Shown in pieces: positions 27,201 to 34,723 of a stretch of DNA of 64,000 bases. The position numbers and the translations under genes were made by a program. Each line of letters starts with the position of its first letter. Position 1 is the first letter of the stretch. The notes below the pieces were generated by a model that saw only the letters and a program-made list of their open reading frames with translations, had not been told where the DNA came from and did no database searches. The stretch is from Candidatus Scalindua sp. SCAELEC01 (GTDB taxonomy: Bacteria > Planctomycetota > Brocadiia > Brocadiales > Scalinduaceae). The DNA lies in the NCBI GenBank assembly GCA_004282745.1, contig SHMT01000013.1, positions 1 through 64,000 on the forward strand, written 5' to 3'.

Positions 27201-27533
27201 ATGCCAAAAGAGTTGTCTATGGGAAAATTGTTTCGGATGTTGGCGTTTCCATTGCTGTCGCCTTTCAGAAAATAGAGAAACAAATTTGTTATTATTTTGA
27301 CTCATCGTACGGTCGGTGAATTCTGTCTTTTGATACGGTGTGTGGGAGTAAGTTCGGTTTAGACGATTGGTTGAATCGACATGATTGGGCGTGTTATCAG
27401 TGGAGTCTTGTCTTGACTCAAGATCTCTATCATTTGCCCATATCTTTTTTGTATCTGAATAGATACCAAGAACAATAATAATTGTGATGGCCCATAACTC
27501 ATACCTGAGTATCTGCATCCACTTCCCGCTCAT
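21240..27533 (-). CDS. giant exported Rhs/YD-repeat protein with TIG and NHL domains
   Basis: The protein has 2097 residues. An N-terminal hydrophobic segment (residues 8-25) suggests export or anchoring. Next come an IPT/TIG-like domain (about 140-225, SISPTTIEAGSP), a carboxypeptidase-regulatory-like domain (about 258-330), and a region with DTDNDGTIDALD and CNWPFGPP. Six NHL-type repeats follow (about 768-1110, units like ITTIAGNGQSGYSGDGGPAT). YD repeats then run to about 1870, and the Rhs core ends NLIDPEG near 1984. The last 113 residues are a distinct tip rich in Gly and hydrophobics. Polymorphic toxins show this plan; no catalytic motif is seen in the tip. Downstream duplicates fit tip/immunity turnover. 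Confidence 0.85.
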   Translation of the reverse strand: MSGKWMQILRYELWAITIIIVLGIYSDTKKIWANDRDLESRQDSTDNTPNHVDSTNRLNRTYSHTPYQKTEFTDRTMSQNNNKFVSLFSERRQQWKRQHPKQFSHRQLFWHGLEKRFLVSHFMHRWHFRCRKPKNPNPQPSLLSISPTTIEAGSPEYVLTLTGNNFMKRSTVSFNKLRFHPTYVSSTQLEVSIPAEMIETPGEYPINITNPRPGGGQSDAINLAVIKTTKTELPPEGSFGKRYEKLIPYDATIESYDPKRFSLITGNVKDRSQNPISEIIVSIHGHPEYGSVKTNNEGRFSIPVEGGGTMTIKYEKSGFITAHRKVSVPWNDIAITDTITMIAEDTLSTTVTFDGNPSTAVTHKSSPVTDGHGSRSATMVFRGDNRAFTIDESGNEVALTSITTRATEFDTPESMPARLPPNSAFTYCAELSVDGISSVRFEKPVSVYIDNFLGFQVGEVVPVGYYDRKRAVWVPSENGVVVMLLDTDNDGTIDALDSTGDSLPDDLNSNGSFRDEVLGLNDPTQYIPNNTYWRFETVHFSPWDCNWPFGPPADAVQPTPGGEPSVDQQKTASDDRDCTNSYIERKSRIFHEDIPIPGTDLSLHYASNRVMGYKSVVSIPVSGESVPTSLKGITVRMRVAGREFEQTVDPLPGQKVEFAWDGRDYLGNWLSGSIEAEVSIGFVYDGEYQRTNRFGYNGNGMITGVRARQEVTSWKRNRVKIYREGGIGTIAEGWTLSAHHSLVPYEPNTLYKGDGTTSKNSVHIMTTIAGNGQGSANFRGDYGGDGGPATEASLDNPSGVAMDTVGNIYIADMFNHRIRKVDTNGIITTIAGNGQLGNGGDGGPAIQANIANPRGVTLDLEGNIYFANNYTVHYSIKKIDITGIITTIAGNGQSGYSGDGGPATEASLGHTSDVAVDTVGNIYIAEPYNHRIRKVDINGIITTIAGSGQSGYSGDGGPATEASLNLPRGVAVDTVGNIYIADLYNHRIRKVDITGIITTVAGNGELGDDGDGGPAIDAKLTRPVAVTVDVSGNIYISQVVNERIRKVNTNGIITTIAGIGKRGYSGDGGPATEASLGAPGAVVIDSAGNIYIPDKNNHRIRKISLPGIFAGAITSGERTFMDENGLGYIINSTGLHISTMDLSTGNTLLTFSYDQDSKLAAITDPFDNRITLQRDSTGVPISITSPDGITTTLRVDVNNHLTDVTYPDDSTYSFTYTPDGLMLDEYDLNGNHFEHYYDEGGKVTDILDPEGGQWTYSRAVDSNGNIVTNILTGEDNLTTYEDRTESTGAYTSVKRDPTGALSSIFRSSDGLSETRELSCGMILDIRYDLDPEYRYKYPKESTRTIPGSLVQTTTKNRTYDDTDADDVVDKITDTVTVNGNEWISTNNTLTAMITNRSPLGRETTIKYNTTNLLTEEITVPGLFPTTFSYDTRGRLIGTTIGDRTTTRTYDGNGHLDFVITPDNKTLDYEFDIMGRPIQEERPDGTAISYGYDANGNMTLLVTPKEISHTFGYTGNDQRKEYAPPISGRYLYVFDKERKLKTLTYPSGSQILNTYTDGLLTETITPEGTIDFTYGCASLLSGVINGTEKITYTYDGSLLQADSRSGILTKTISYTYDNDLRLSSITYAGLTDILGYDDDGLLTSAGNYTITRNTDNGLPESVSDGVLTRTRSFNGYGEIDRYSHEVNGNNVYDISVTRDNAGRIIQKREVIGAETITWDYGYDALGRLIEVKENNSVVESYGYDANSNRTRETNTARGITDKAFDYTNEDHIIAAGNEVYVFDEDGFLTEKASVTGATSYHYSIRGGLLSVDLANGRSITYDHDPMGRRIAKRIDGIIIEKYLWADNTTLLAVYDGSDNLIERFDYADGRLPISMLRGGTPYYMIYDQVGSLRLIVDSSGNITKRIDYDSFGNIINDTTPGFTIPFGFAGGLHDRDTDLVRFGARDYDPTISRWTAKDPIDFVGGDVNLYGYVINNPVNLIDPEGLVVDNVIGQTAKSLSEKLINNKTNVSPGVRRVFGAGIGAGVTSGIGGFIVLGPPGAFAGFVIGSAGGMLTQIALEVVGFGQPIEDLAGDIMDYVHCPSRDKQEELQGLPGQGI
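24230..25240 (-). repeat. tandem NHL-coding repeats
   Basis: About six units of roughly 160-170 bp inside the Rhs gene. Each encodes an NHL blade with the GNIYIAD.NHRIRKV and ITTIAGNGQ.G.GDGGPATEASL pattern. High unit similarity at DNA level suggests recent expansion or gene conversion and could allow copy-number change. The six blades would make one propeller. Confidence 0.8.
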
Positions 27534-27580
27534 AGACTATTCCTTTAATAAATGATTTAAATGTATCTCTCTTATGCTCT

Positions 27581-27719
27581 TATACTAAAACCGATTTGGC
27601 TTACAGTTTTTAATGGAAACCAAATCTTGGTGAAGGTATCCCCGGACAAAGGCGCCGAGGACTTTACTCGCTCAATTTTATTTCGAATTTTATCCGAAAA
27701 CCATTATTAGATGAGTATG
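27581..27719. repeat. inverted-repeat element, family A
   Basis: From TATACTAAAACCGATTTGG to CCATTATTAGATGAGTATG, 48 bases upstream of the Rhs start codon. It could therefore carry or disturb the promoter of that gene. Confidence 0.8.
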
Positions 27720-28047
27720 TTTCATCAGAGTGTTTTGTTTTACGCCTTAAGGCAAGCGCAAAACAATTGCCAATATTGAAGAGAAAGAGATGCAAGGAAC
27801 AGCAATAGAGTTTGTTTGTCTGCAGTAATGGAATTGGTTTAGCTTATGAATAATCAGCTATTTTGGGATGCAGGACCGATGAGGTAATGATAGATAAATG
27901 CGATAACTTCTTATGTAATGGAAGTTGCGAATATAGATGAACCGCCGAATCTTCATAAACAAAGAGAAGGATGTCTGTAATTGCTTTCTCTCTTAAATCT
28001 TTACTAAATTGGTATGGGGACAGAAAATTTTTGTTTTTTACCGGGTG

Positions 28048-28376
28048 ATGTTGTCGGGTTCGGCTTCATTAATTGTGTATCAGGTTGAAACAAAAAAGGG
28101 CGTTAACGTCCCATTTATGGTTCAGGAAAAAACAACTTGTTAATTGTGAATAACTTTTAAGTTCAGAAAGTAGATAACAACGATGATTACATAATAGAGT
28201 GGAAAGATGTGAAGAATGGTGATATGAGTGTAAAAGTAATTCCACAACGAAATTTAGGAATGGCTCCGACGGTCGTAATAAAGGTTAATGCTCGGACCGA
28301 CGCATTTACAGTTAAACACGATATTGGTGGTGCAGGAGGTGGACTTTACAGCGTGTCAGAATTTCAAGCAAGATAA
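28048..28376 (+). pseudogene. remnant coding fragments, family unknown
   Basis: Two short open stretches read like protein. 28048-28143 gives SLIVYQVETKKGVNVPFMVQ. 28161-28376 gives YIIEWKDVKNGDMSVKVIPQ and ends in a Gly-rich GGAGGGLYSVSEFQAR. Both are closed by nearby stops and neither has a ribosome site. They may be parts of one decayed exported protein. The rest of 27720-28453 holds nothing I could name. Confidence 0.3.
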
Positions 28377-28453
28377 ATTACTGGATTTGAATATTGAATT
28401 TTACAAACAAAACACTCAGGAGCAAAGACTCACAGTATTGTCTGGATAATTTT

Positions 28454-29035
28454 TCATTTCAAATATTCATTATAAAAAAGAACATCTCCAAGGTCTCTTT
28501 TGGGAACATGGAGGGTACCCTCTTTATCCTTCCAATATTTGACGGAATCCTCCAATCTTTCGATTGCAGGTGTTTCATTGCTGTATCCAAGGGCTAGGAC
28601 AGAATCGATAATAATATATTCTGGTAATTTTAGGATATTCTGTAATGTGTCTCTGTCAATTGAACCTAACCAGCAGCTTCCAACATCTTCCTCAAGAGCA
28701 ACCAATATCATATTTTCAATTGCCGCCGCAGCATCTCTTTGACAACAGCCGGAACTTTTCTTGTTATTAATAAGGATTGCGAGATACGCTACCGGCCTTT
28801 CTCCTAAAGGTGGATCGCCTTCAGGGGAGATATAACCCGCCCATTTTAGTGTAGCAAACACCTTCTCAACAAACGGTGGTTTGTCGATTACAACATATTC
28901 GATTGGTTGCAGGTTGGCACTGGAAGGTGCTAATCTTCCCGCATTTACAATACGTTTTAGAAGGTCATCCGAAAGAGGGGTTTGTTTAAATCTCCTAATC
29001 GTTCGCCTCCTTATGACTGTCTCGTAAACACTCAT
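28454..29035 (-). CDS. nitroreductase family protein
   Basis: The protein has 193 residues. The N-terminus MSVYETVIRRRTIRRFKQTP and the segment LAPSSANLQPIEYVVI are the FMN-binding signature of the nitroreductase family. DVGSCWLGSIDRDTLQNILK and LALGYSNE complete it. These flavoenzymes use NAD(P)H to reduce nitro compounds, quinones or other acceptors; the substrate is not readable. It lies 50 bases beyond the TPR lipoprotein gene on the same strand and may share its transcript. Confidence 0.88.
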   Translation of the reverse strand: MSVYETVIRRRTIRRFKQTPLSDDLLKRIVNAGRLAPSSANLQPIEYVVIDKPPFVEKVFATLKWAGYISPEGDPPLGERPVAYLAILINNKKSSGCCQRDAAAAIENMILVALEEDVGSCWLGSIDRDTLQNILKLPEYIIIDSVLALGYSNETPAIERLEDSVKYWKDKEGTLHVPKRDLGDVLFYNEYLK

Positions 29036-29085
29036 TTCGATTTGATACCGGTAAAGAAAACGTTAGCGATGCTCTTTTTTTGTAG

Positions 29086-29805
29086 TTACCTCTGATTAGC
29101 CTGTTTTTTCAGTGCAAGCTGTTTCGCAATCTCAATCTCTTCTTTGGATTGATCATGCAGGCCGACTTTTCTGTATGCCATACTCAGATTTGTGTGTGCG
29201 CTTATATAATCTGGATTCAGCTCAATGGCCTTCTTAAACTCATTAATGGCAAAGCTGTATTTCCGGGTTTCATAGTAAACATACCCAAGGTTGTTATAAG
29301 CTTCAGCAAAATCAGGTGTTATTCGGATGGCTTTTTGGTATTCCGCAATTGCTTCGTCATATTTTTCCATCTTGTAATAGAGGTTCCCCAGGTTGGTATA
29401 ATTGCCCGCCTGGTTCGGATCAAGTTCTAACGCCTTCCGGTACTCTTCAACTGCATCCTGAAACATGTTGTACATTTCGTATGCGACGCCAAGCATGGAG
29501 TGTGCTTCGACCAAGTCAGGTTTTATTTCAATCGCCTTTTTGAAAGATTCTATTGCGAGAGCTATATCTCCTTTTTCATAATATAATGACCCGAGATTAA
29601 AATGTGCCATTTCGAAATCGGGATAGATTGTGATGGCCTTATTATATTCTTCAATTGCATCATCAATCCGTCCCTGCTTCCAATGGAGAACCCCAATATC
29701 ATAATGTTCTGTTGCATCATTCAGCTTACCTCTGCAACCAAGATTTGAAAGGGTGAGGCCGATACATAACGTTACTACCTGAAGTGTAAGAATAGTCTTT
29801 TTCAT
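29086..29805 (-). CDS. TPR-repeat lipoprotein
   Basis: The protein has 239 residues. A signal peptide ends in LSNLGCRGK, a probable lipobox with Cys near residue 24. About five to six tetratricopeptide repeats follow, such as AIEEYNKAITIYPDFEMAHF and NLGYVYYETRKYSFAINEFK. TPR arrays mediate protein-protein contacts, here probably at the periplasmic face of a membrane. Partners cannot be inferred. The neighbours are nitroreductase and a cysteine-synthase-like gene. Confidence 0.85.
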   Translation of the reverse strand: MKKTILTLQVVTLCIGLTLSNLGCRGKLNDATEHYDIGVLHWKQGRIDDAIEEYNKAITIYPDFEMAHFNLGSLYYEKGDIALAIESFKKAIEIKPDLVEAHSMLGVAYEMYNMFQDAVEEYRKALELDPNQAGNYTNLGNLYYKMEKYDEAIAEYQKAIRITPDFAEAYNNLGYVYYETRKYSFAINEFKKAIELNPDYISAHTNLSMAYRKVGLHDQSKEEIEIAKQLALKKQANQR

Positions 29806-29862
29806 ATTTTTTGAATCGTTCCTAAAAAGATTTTATGGATTAGTTTCGTCTGTTTGTATTTT

Positions 29863-30801
29863 CTAATCCCACAACTGTGTGCTAAAATATCTGCTTCCCG
29901 TATCTGGAAAAATGGTAACAATTGTTCCTTCTCTCATCTCTTTTGCCAGTTCAAGTGCTCCCTTCAAGAAGGCTCCGGAGGAGAGTCCAACAAAAATTCC
30001 CATCTCTTTTGACAACAGATTACACATCTCCTTGGCATCTTCGGAAGTTACAGGTAGCCTGATATCTTCAATAAACTCTTCATGATAAATTTTTGGTTTT
30101 ATGTACTCTGCTCCCATAGGCTTCAACCCCTCAATGCCGGGGAAATTCTCTGGCATAATAACGTGAATTTCTATGTCCGGATTATGCTCTTTCAGTCTCC
30201 TTCCAACACCCATCACCGTTCCACCGGTCCCGACTCCGCAAATAAAGTGGGTGATTTCCCCTTTGGTCTGCGCCAAAATCTCAGCTCCCGTAGTATCGTA
30301 GTGGGCTCTTGGGTTGTGTCTGTTTGCGTATTGGTCCGGCATGAAATATTTCTCAGGATTCTCATTCCATAACTCATGTGCCTTCCTTATCGCCTCATCA
30401 TATCCCTTTATTGGATCGGTCGTGATAATGTGTGCCCCGAATGCCCTGATACTCTGTTTCCGTTCTTTACTGGCATTTCCAGGCATAACCAGTTCAACGT
30501 TATATCCCAAAGCGGCACCGATCATAGAGTATGCTATCCCTGCATTTCCCGAGGTAGAGTCTAAGATGACTTTATCGTGAGTCAACTCTCCGGACTTAAT
30601 CGCCTCCTTTATCATTCTCAAGACAGGTCTGTCTTTTATAGATCCCCCAGGGTTAAAGTACTCCAGCTTTGCATAGATATCCACTGCATCGGGTATGTAA
30701 GGAGAGACTTCAATCTTGATTAAAGGAGTGTTTCCAACATAGCATAATACAGAGTTCTCTATCTTTTCATCAATTCCGCAACTTTGAATTTTACTACTCA
30801 T
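29863..30801 (-). CDS. cysK: cysteine synthase family PLP enzyme
   Basis: The protein has 312 residues, with the fold type II PLP signatures of O-acetylserine sulfhydrylase. These are NPGGSIKDRPVLRMI (PLP lysine), DSTSGNAGIAYSMIGAALGY, CGVGTGGTVMGVGRRLKE and FVGLSSGAFLKG. The usual SGNTG is SGNAG here. Enzymes of this clade make cysteine from O-acetylserine and sulfide, though cystathionine or O-phosphoserine users look alike, so the symbol is provisional. No serine acetyltransferase is nearby. Start ATG at 30801 follows a CAGGTTAG stretch. Confidence 0.85.
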   Translation of the reverse strand: MSSKIQSCGIDEKIENSVLCYVGNTPLIKIEVSPYIPDAVDIYAKLEYFNPGGSIKDRPVLRMIKEAIKSGELTHDKVILDSTSGNAGIAYSMIGAALGYNVELVMPGNASKERKQSIRAFGAHIITTDPIKGYDEAIRKAHELWNENPEKYFMPDQYANRHNPRAHYDTTGAEILAQTKGEITHFICGVGTGGTVMGVGRRLKEHNPDIEIHVIMPENFPGIEGLKPMGAEYIKPKIYHEEFIEDIRLPVTSEDAKEMCNLLSKEMGIFVGLSSGAFLKGALELAKEMREGTIVTIFPDTGSRYFSTQLWD

Positions 30802-31396
30802 CTAACCTGTTTCTTTTCGCAATATAATACCTATTGTAAAATGATTTTTGGAATGGGTATATCGTTTCCTACAGAATTATTTAACAACGCATAGTATCAT
30901 ATTTCTTGCTGTTGTGTCAATCGAGTTGTGCATCCTGCACAACTCTTTCAAAATGGCTACCCGTCCGGACGACTGGCCGGGTGGGCAACGACCTCCCCGC
31001 AGTTGCTTCGCGCTCTTTTGGGTATGTGTTTTCTCGCAAAACACCTAACCCTTTTATTTGTTTGTGGTTAAAAATGAAATCCCTATGCGGACAAGTCATA
31101 ACTTACCCCATAAAGAGTGGTTTGGCGGTTGTAAGCAGTCTCAAAGACAAGCAATCAAATCTATGTGAATTAAATTATTACCTGTTTCATAGCTCACTGC
31201 TATTTACATCTGGTAGGATAATAGGCTGACGGTTAAAATCAAGGGGAAATTAGAGTAGGGGCAAAGAATTAATACTTCTTTACTAATAAGAAGAATGAGG
31301 TTTGAGGTATTAACAACATAGCCACTGCCGATTATTCATACCACAACATACACCTTTCACATAAAAATATAAATATGGTAGATTTCCATCTGATCT
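30802..31396. other. intergenic with palindromic repeat relics
   Basis: No gene supported. 30834-30864 resembles a family C terminus (AAATGATTTTTGGAATGGGT). 30959-30991 (CCCGTCCGGACGACTGGCCG then GGTGGGC) is a copy of the GC-rich palindrome found nested in other elements. Confidence 0.45.
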
Positions 31397-32059
31397 TCAT
31401 TGGTCACCTCCTGTAGTGTCTACATCAAATGAGCAGCTGTCCTTCCACTCTTTCTGTGGAAACCGTCTAATATTTTTGCCTCTCAAATTGTCACTGTAAG
31501 TGATGTATGCGATGCTGCGATCATGAGTATTCAGAATCTCTGCAAGTAACGCATTAAGAATATCTATTACATCCTCATCCATTTCTTTAATGTACCAAAG
31601 ACATTCTCTGTGGCGAGCTATCTTTATCGCGTGTTCGTAAGAAGTCTCACGGTCGTCTGCGTCTGCAAGAACACCCTGGAACTCCTTAGCGTAGCAGGTA
31701 AGGCCTAATCGAAGTTTCTCGTCATCAGGATAGGTAAAGTAGATATACCGCTGTATGTCGTCACGAACCCCGTCTCCATCACTATCTATCCCAAGGAGAG
31801 TCAGCTTTCCCTCCTCCCCGGGATCAGGAGGCAAAACCACGCCACCATCATCATGAATGCCGTTATTCAGTATCTCTGTAGCGTCGGAATTAACAGTGCT
31901 GTTGGCATCATCACAATAGGCAATATCAGTAACATATCGGGTAGGTTGATCACCGGATGTTACAAAAACTAAAAAGGAAGAGCGTTCGGCAGCAGCAGTG
32001 GCAGTAAAGGTTGGCAGAATTACAAGAACGGCAATAAGACAAAAAACTTTTCTTAGCAT
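31397..32059 (-). CDS. exported protein with Asp-rich calcium-type loop
   Basis: The protein has 220 residues with a clear signal peptide (MLRKVFCLIAVLVILPTFTA). GIDSDGDGVRDDIQRYI near residue 89 is a thrombospondin-type-3/EF-hand-like calcium loop often seen in exported planctomycete proteins. The C-terminal half is mostly helical and holds four Cys residues. It lies downstream of the two pseudopilin genes on the same strand. No enzyme motif; function unknown. Confidence 0.65.
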   Translation of the reverse strand: MLRKVFCLIAVLVILPTFTATAAAERSSFLVFVTSGDQPTRYVTDIAYCDDANSTVNSDATEILNNGIHDDGGVVLPPDPGEEGKLTLLGIDSDGDGVRDDIQRYIYFTYPDDEKLRLGLTCYAKEFQGVLADADDRETSYEHAIKIARHRECLWYIKEMDEDVIDILNALLAEILNTHDRSIAYITYSDNLRGKNIRRFPQKEWKDSCSFDVDTTGGDQ

Positions 32060-32160
32060 GGCACATTTCCAAATAATTTTTTCCTTTTTTACAAAGCGAG
32101 GTGATACGGCTAGGGAGCTGAAAAGGTGGCATAATTGATCCGAATAATTACGAAGGAGAA

Positions 32161-32856
32161 TTATGCGCCGTCTTGCTGTATAAAAGAGTCTGTACCAAAG
32201 TAAGTTGCCGTATTATCGGTAAAAATGTCTTCTCTATCACCATTTAAACGATAACTACCTGCAGTTGGTGTTCCCACCCACTCTACATGGCCGTCGATAT
32301 AGAGCACATTTTGTCCTCTACCGCCAGTATCACCAGCAGCAACAGTACCAGTAGTACCTCCATGATTGGGTGAGTTATCTATCAAAGATGCAGAGGGTGT
32401 AGTAACATTTGGGCCATTTGACGGTCGGTCTGACACAATAGCAGTACCAGGATCGTCAGTCATACTATGTGCATTGTCATACCCATAACCACATTGGTCC
32501 TTGGTAAATTTCGTGGCTTCTCTTATAGCCGCGACCGATATCGCTGATACAAGGTTGTCACTCGGACACCTGAATACTTTTCTTTCCTTAACATATTCGG
32601 GGTAAAGCAAGTTGAGGTCTGTCATGGCATCCGTTCCCGTTGGAAAAATTTCCTCGTTTTCGTTTGCATACATAATGAGTCCCATACCTATCTGTTTGAG
32701 GTTGCTTACACACTGCGTCTTACGGGAAGCCTCACGTGCCTTGCTCAGGGCAGGGAGAAGGATTGCGGCGAGGATGCCGATAATGGCTACTACCACCAGT
32801 AATTCGATAAGGGTAAAACCTTTGATTGTCTTGTGGTGAGAGAGCGGTTTTTCCAT
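32161..32856 (-). CDS. prepilin-like protein with IDGHVEW motif (1)
   Basis: The protein has 231 residues from [10 protein letters not shown]. The type IV prepilin site [20 protein letters not shown] follows a short basic leader and would be cut after Gly by prepilin peptidase. The segment [20 protein letters not shown] and the C-terminal [15 protein letters not shown] are typical of the planctomycete-expanded H-X9-DG/DUF1559-type pseudopilins. The longer open frame was rejected because homology to the neighbour starts at this leader. Likely part of a type II secretion or pilus-like structure encoded elsewhere. Confidence 0.85.
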   Translation of the reverse strand: MEKPLSHHKTIKGFTLIELLVVVAIIGILAAILLPALSKAREASRKTQCVSNLKQIGMGLIMYANENEEIFPTGTDAMTDLNLLYPEYVKERKVFRCPSDNLVSAISVAAIREATKFTKDQCGYGYDNAHSMTDDPGTAIVSDRPSNGPNVTTPSASLIDNSPNHGGTTGTVAAGDTGGRGQNVLYIDGHVEWVGTPTAGSYRLNGDREDIFTDNTATYFGTDSFIQQDGA

Positions 32857-32964
32857 AATAAATAAAAGAGACAGCTTTAATGCAAAGTTTAAGGTGTTCC
32901 AAAAACTAAAGCAGTAAAAGCTGTCTCCTATCAACGAAAATTGGTTTCATCTCAGGATATAAAA

Positions 32965-33103
32965 TATACTAAAACCGATTTGGTTTTCGGCTTTACCGGA
33001 AACCAAATCTTGGTTGCCTGCCCGACATGTCATTCAGACGGGCAGTTATGCTCGCTCAATGTTATCTCGGATTTTATCCGAAAACCATTATGAGATGAGT
33101 ATA
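32965..33103. repeat. inverted-repeat element, family A, with nested palindrome
   Basis: From TATACTAAAACCGATTTGG to TTATGAGATGAGTATAT. At 33015-33045 it contains TGCCTGCCCGACATGTCATT then CAGACGGGCAG. This replaces the short AAAGG seen in the copy at 17150. It sits between the two pseudopilin genes. Confidence 0.8.
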
Positions 33104-33132
33104 TGGTAGTTTTTTATGCTAACTGTGTGAAA

Positions 33133-33819
33133 TTATGCACCATCATTTCGGATAAAAGAGTCGCTACCAAAGTAGGTTGCGGTATTGTCCGTAAAAATGT
33201 CTTCTCTATTACCGGTTAAATCATAACTACCTGCAGTTGGTGTTCCCACCCACTCTACATGGCCGTCAATATAGAGCACATTTTGTCCTGTACCGGCAGT
33301 ATCAGCAGTACCGGCAGCGGCAACAGTACCTCCATGATTTGGAGAGCTGTCTATCAAAGAAGCAGTAGGTACATTGGCAGCACTATTGGAAGGGCGATCT
33401 GACGCAATCGCGGTACCAGGGTCGTTGGCCATAGTATGTGCATTGCTGTCATACCCATAGCTACATTGGGCCTTGGTAAATTTTGTGCCTTCTCTGATAC
33501 CAGAGTTGAGTGTAACGGTTACAAGATTGTCACTCGGACACCTGAATGACTTTCTTTCAGAGATATAGTCAGGATAAAGCAAGTTGAGGTCCGTCATTGG
33601 ATCCGTACCTGTTGGGAATGCTTCGTCGTTATCGTTAGCATACATAATGAGTCCTAAACCCATCTGTTTCAGGTTGCTCACACATTGCGTCTTACGTGCA
33701 GACTCTCGTGCCTTACTCAGGGCTGGGAGAAGGATTGCGGCGAGAATACCGATAATGGCTACCACTACCAATAATTCGATGAGGGTAAAACCCTTATCAA
33801 GTTTTTTTCTGTATTTCAT
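33133..33819 (-). CDS. prepilin-like protein with IDGHVEW motif (2)
   Basis: The protein has 228 residues from [19 protein letters not shown], with GGAGG nine bases before the ATG. It is a close paralog of the gene at 32161, with most positions identical, so it arose by tandem duplication. Same prepilin cleavage site and [15 protein letters not shown] end. Differences cluster in the middle ([19 protein letters not shown]), where surface loops would lie. The 33820-34311 stretch upstream holds no gene. Confidence 0.85.
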   Translation of the reverse strand: MKYRKKLDKGFTLIELLVVVAIIGILAAILLPALSKARESARKTQCVSNLKQMGLGLIMYANDNDEAFPTGTDPMTDLNLLYPDYISERKSFRCPSDNLVTVTLNSGIREGTKFTKAQCSYGYDSNAHTMANDPGTAIASDRPSNSAANVPTASLIDSSPNHGGTVAAAGTADTAGTGQNVLYIDGHVEWVGTPTAGSYDLTGNREDIFTDNTATYFGSDSFIRNDGA

Positions 33820-34311
33820 TCTTAAAGACCTCCAACATAAACGTTTTTTAAAGTAAAAATAAAAATCCACACATTAGCGTAACTTATGTCTCACATTCAT
33901 TATCCTCCTCTGTTTAATGATAAGAATAGTATAATTCTCGATTAGTTACTTTCTTGTTCATAAAAGATAAAATATTTACGCTCACTTTCATAAGGGCCTT
34001 ATGCTATTATTGTAAATTTGTTGAGTAGTAACGGTAAGAATGGTTCTTTTTTTATCGTCATAAGTGTTTGGGACTTTAGCAAAAAATAGTAGTGATATCT
34101 CTTCCGGGCAGTTTGTTTTTCGCAAAATTGGTACCGTGGCGGATGTTTGAGATTTAAAGTATTCAAAAAAATGATAAGTTCATACAAAAAGGGAGATTAC
34201 AAACAGCCTCTGGAATGAGAAAATGTACTCTTCGTTTAAAATATAAACTCTTGTGTCGTAATTTTGAACACCTTATGAGACATACCGAGAGGACTTTTCT
34301 TGATTTCTCTC

Positions 34312-34526
34312 TTAGGGCCCAGGAAAGAATAACTTGTTGTCCTCGCATCTCATTTTCAGGCCACCTTAGGCCGCTCTTCACTCGCAGTATCCTCGCTGTA
34401 GCTCAGGCTACGCCTGTGGTCCTGCTCGATCAGATCGACCAAATCTGACCTAATACTGAGCGCCCGCCCGGCCCATGCCGTTAGGACGGGCGATAAAACA
34501 ACAAGTTATTCTTTCCTGGGCCCTTA
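34312..34526. repeat. inverted-repeat element, family B, with nested palindrome
   Basis: Full copy from TTAGGGCCCAGGAAAGAATA to TTCTTTCCTGGGCCCTTA. Compared with 15655 it holds an extra GC-rich palindrome at 34461-34492 (CGCCCGCCCGGCCCATGCCG then TTAGGACGGGCG) inserted in GAGCGCGATAAAAC. Confidence 0.85.
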
Positions 34527-34630
34527 TCGTGTGGTATCGATTACATTTGTTTGAAAGGGTATGAAATTTGTGTAAGGAAAGAGATGCGGTGCATTGATTG
34601 GCAAGGAGATAGATTCCGTTTACATTACTG

Positions 34631-34688
34631 ATTTTCACGTAAAGCCCCAGTTGAATAATTAGTTCAACGGGGGGCTTTGCGTGAAAAT
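34631..34688. terminator. long hairpin before the O-antigen-ligase-like gene
   Basis: Stem ATTTTCACGTAAAGCCCC / GGGGCTTTGCGTGAAAAT with inner GTTGAA / TTCAAC, about 25 bp, loop TAATTAG, followed on the + strand by TTGTTTTTTG. It could terminate + strand transcription, though no + strand gene lies directly upstream. It may instead act in the leader region of the next gene. Confidence 0.45.
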
Positions 34689-34723
34689 TGTTTTTTGCCT
34701 CTATAAATTCTATTACGAAATAA

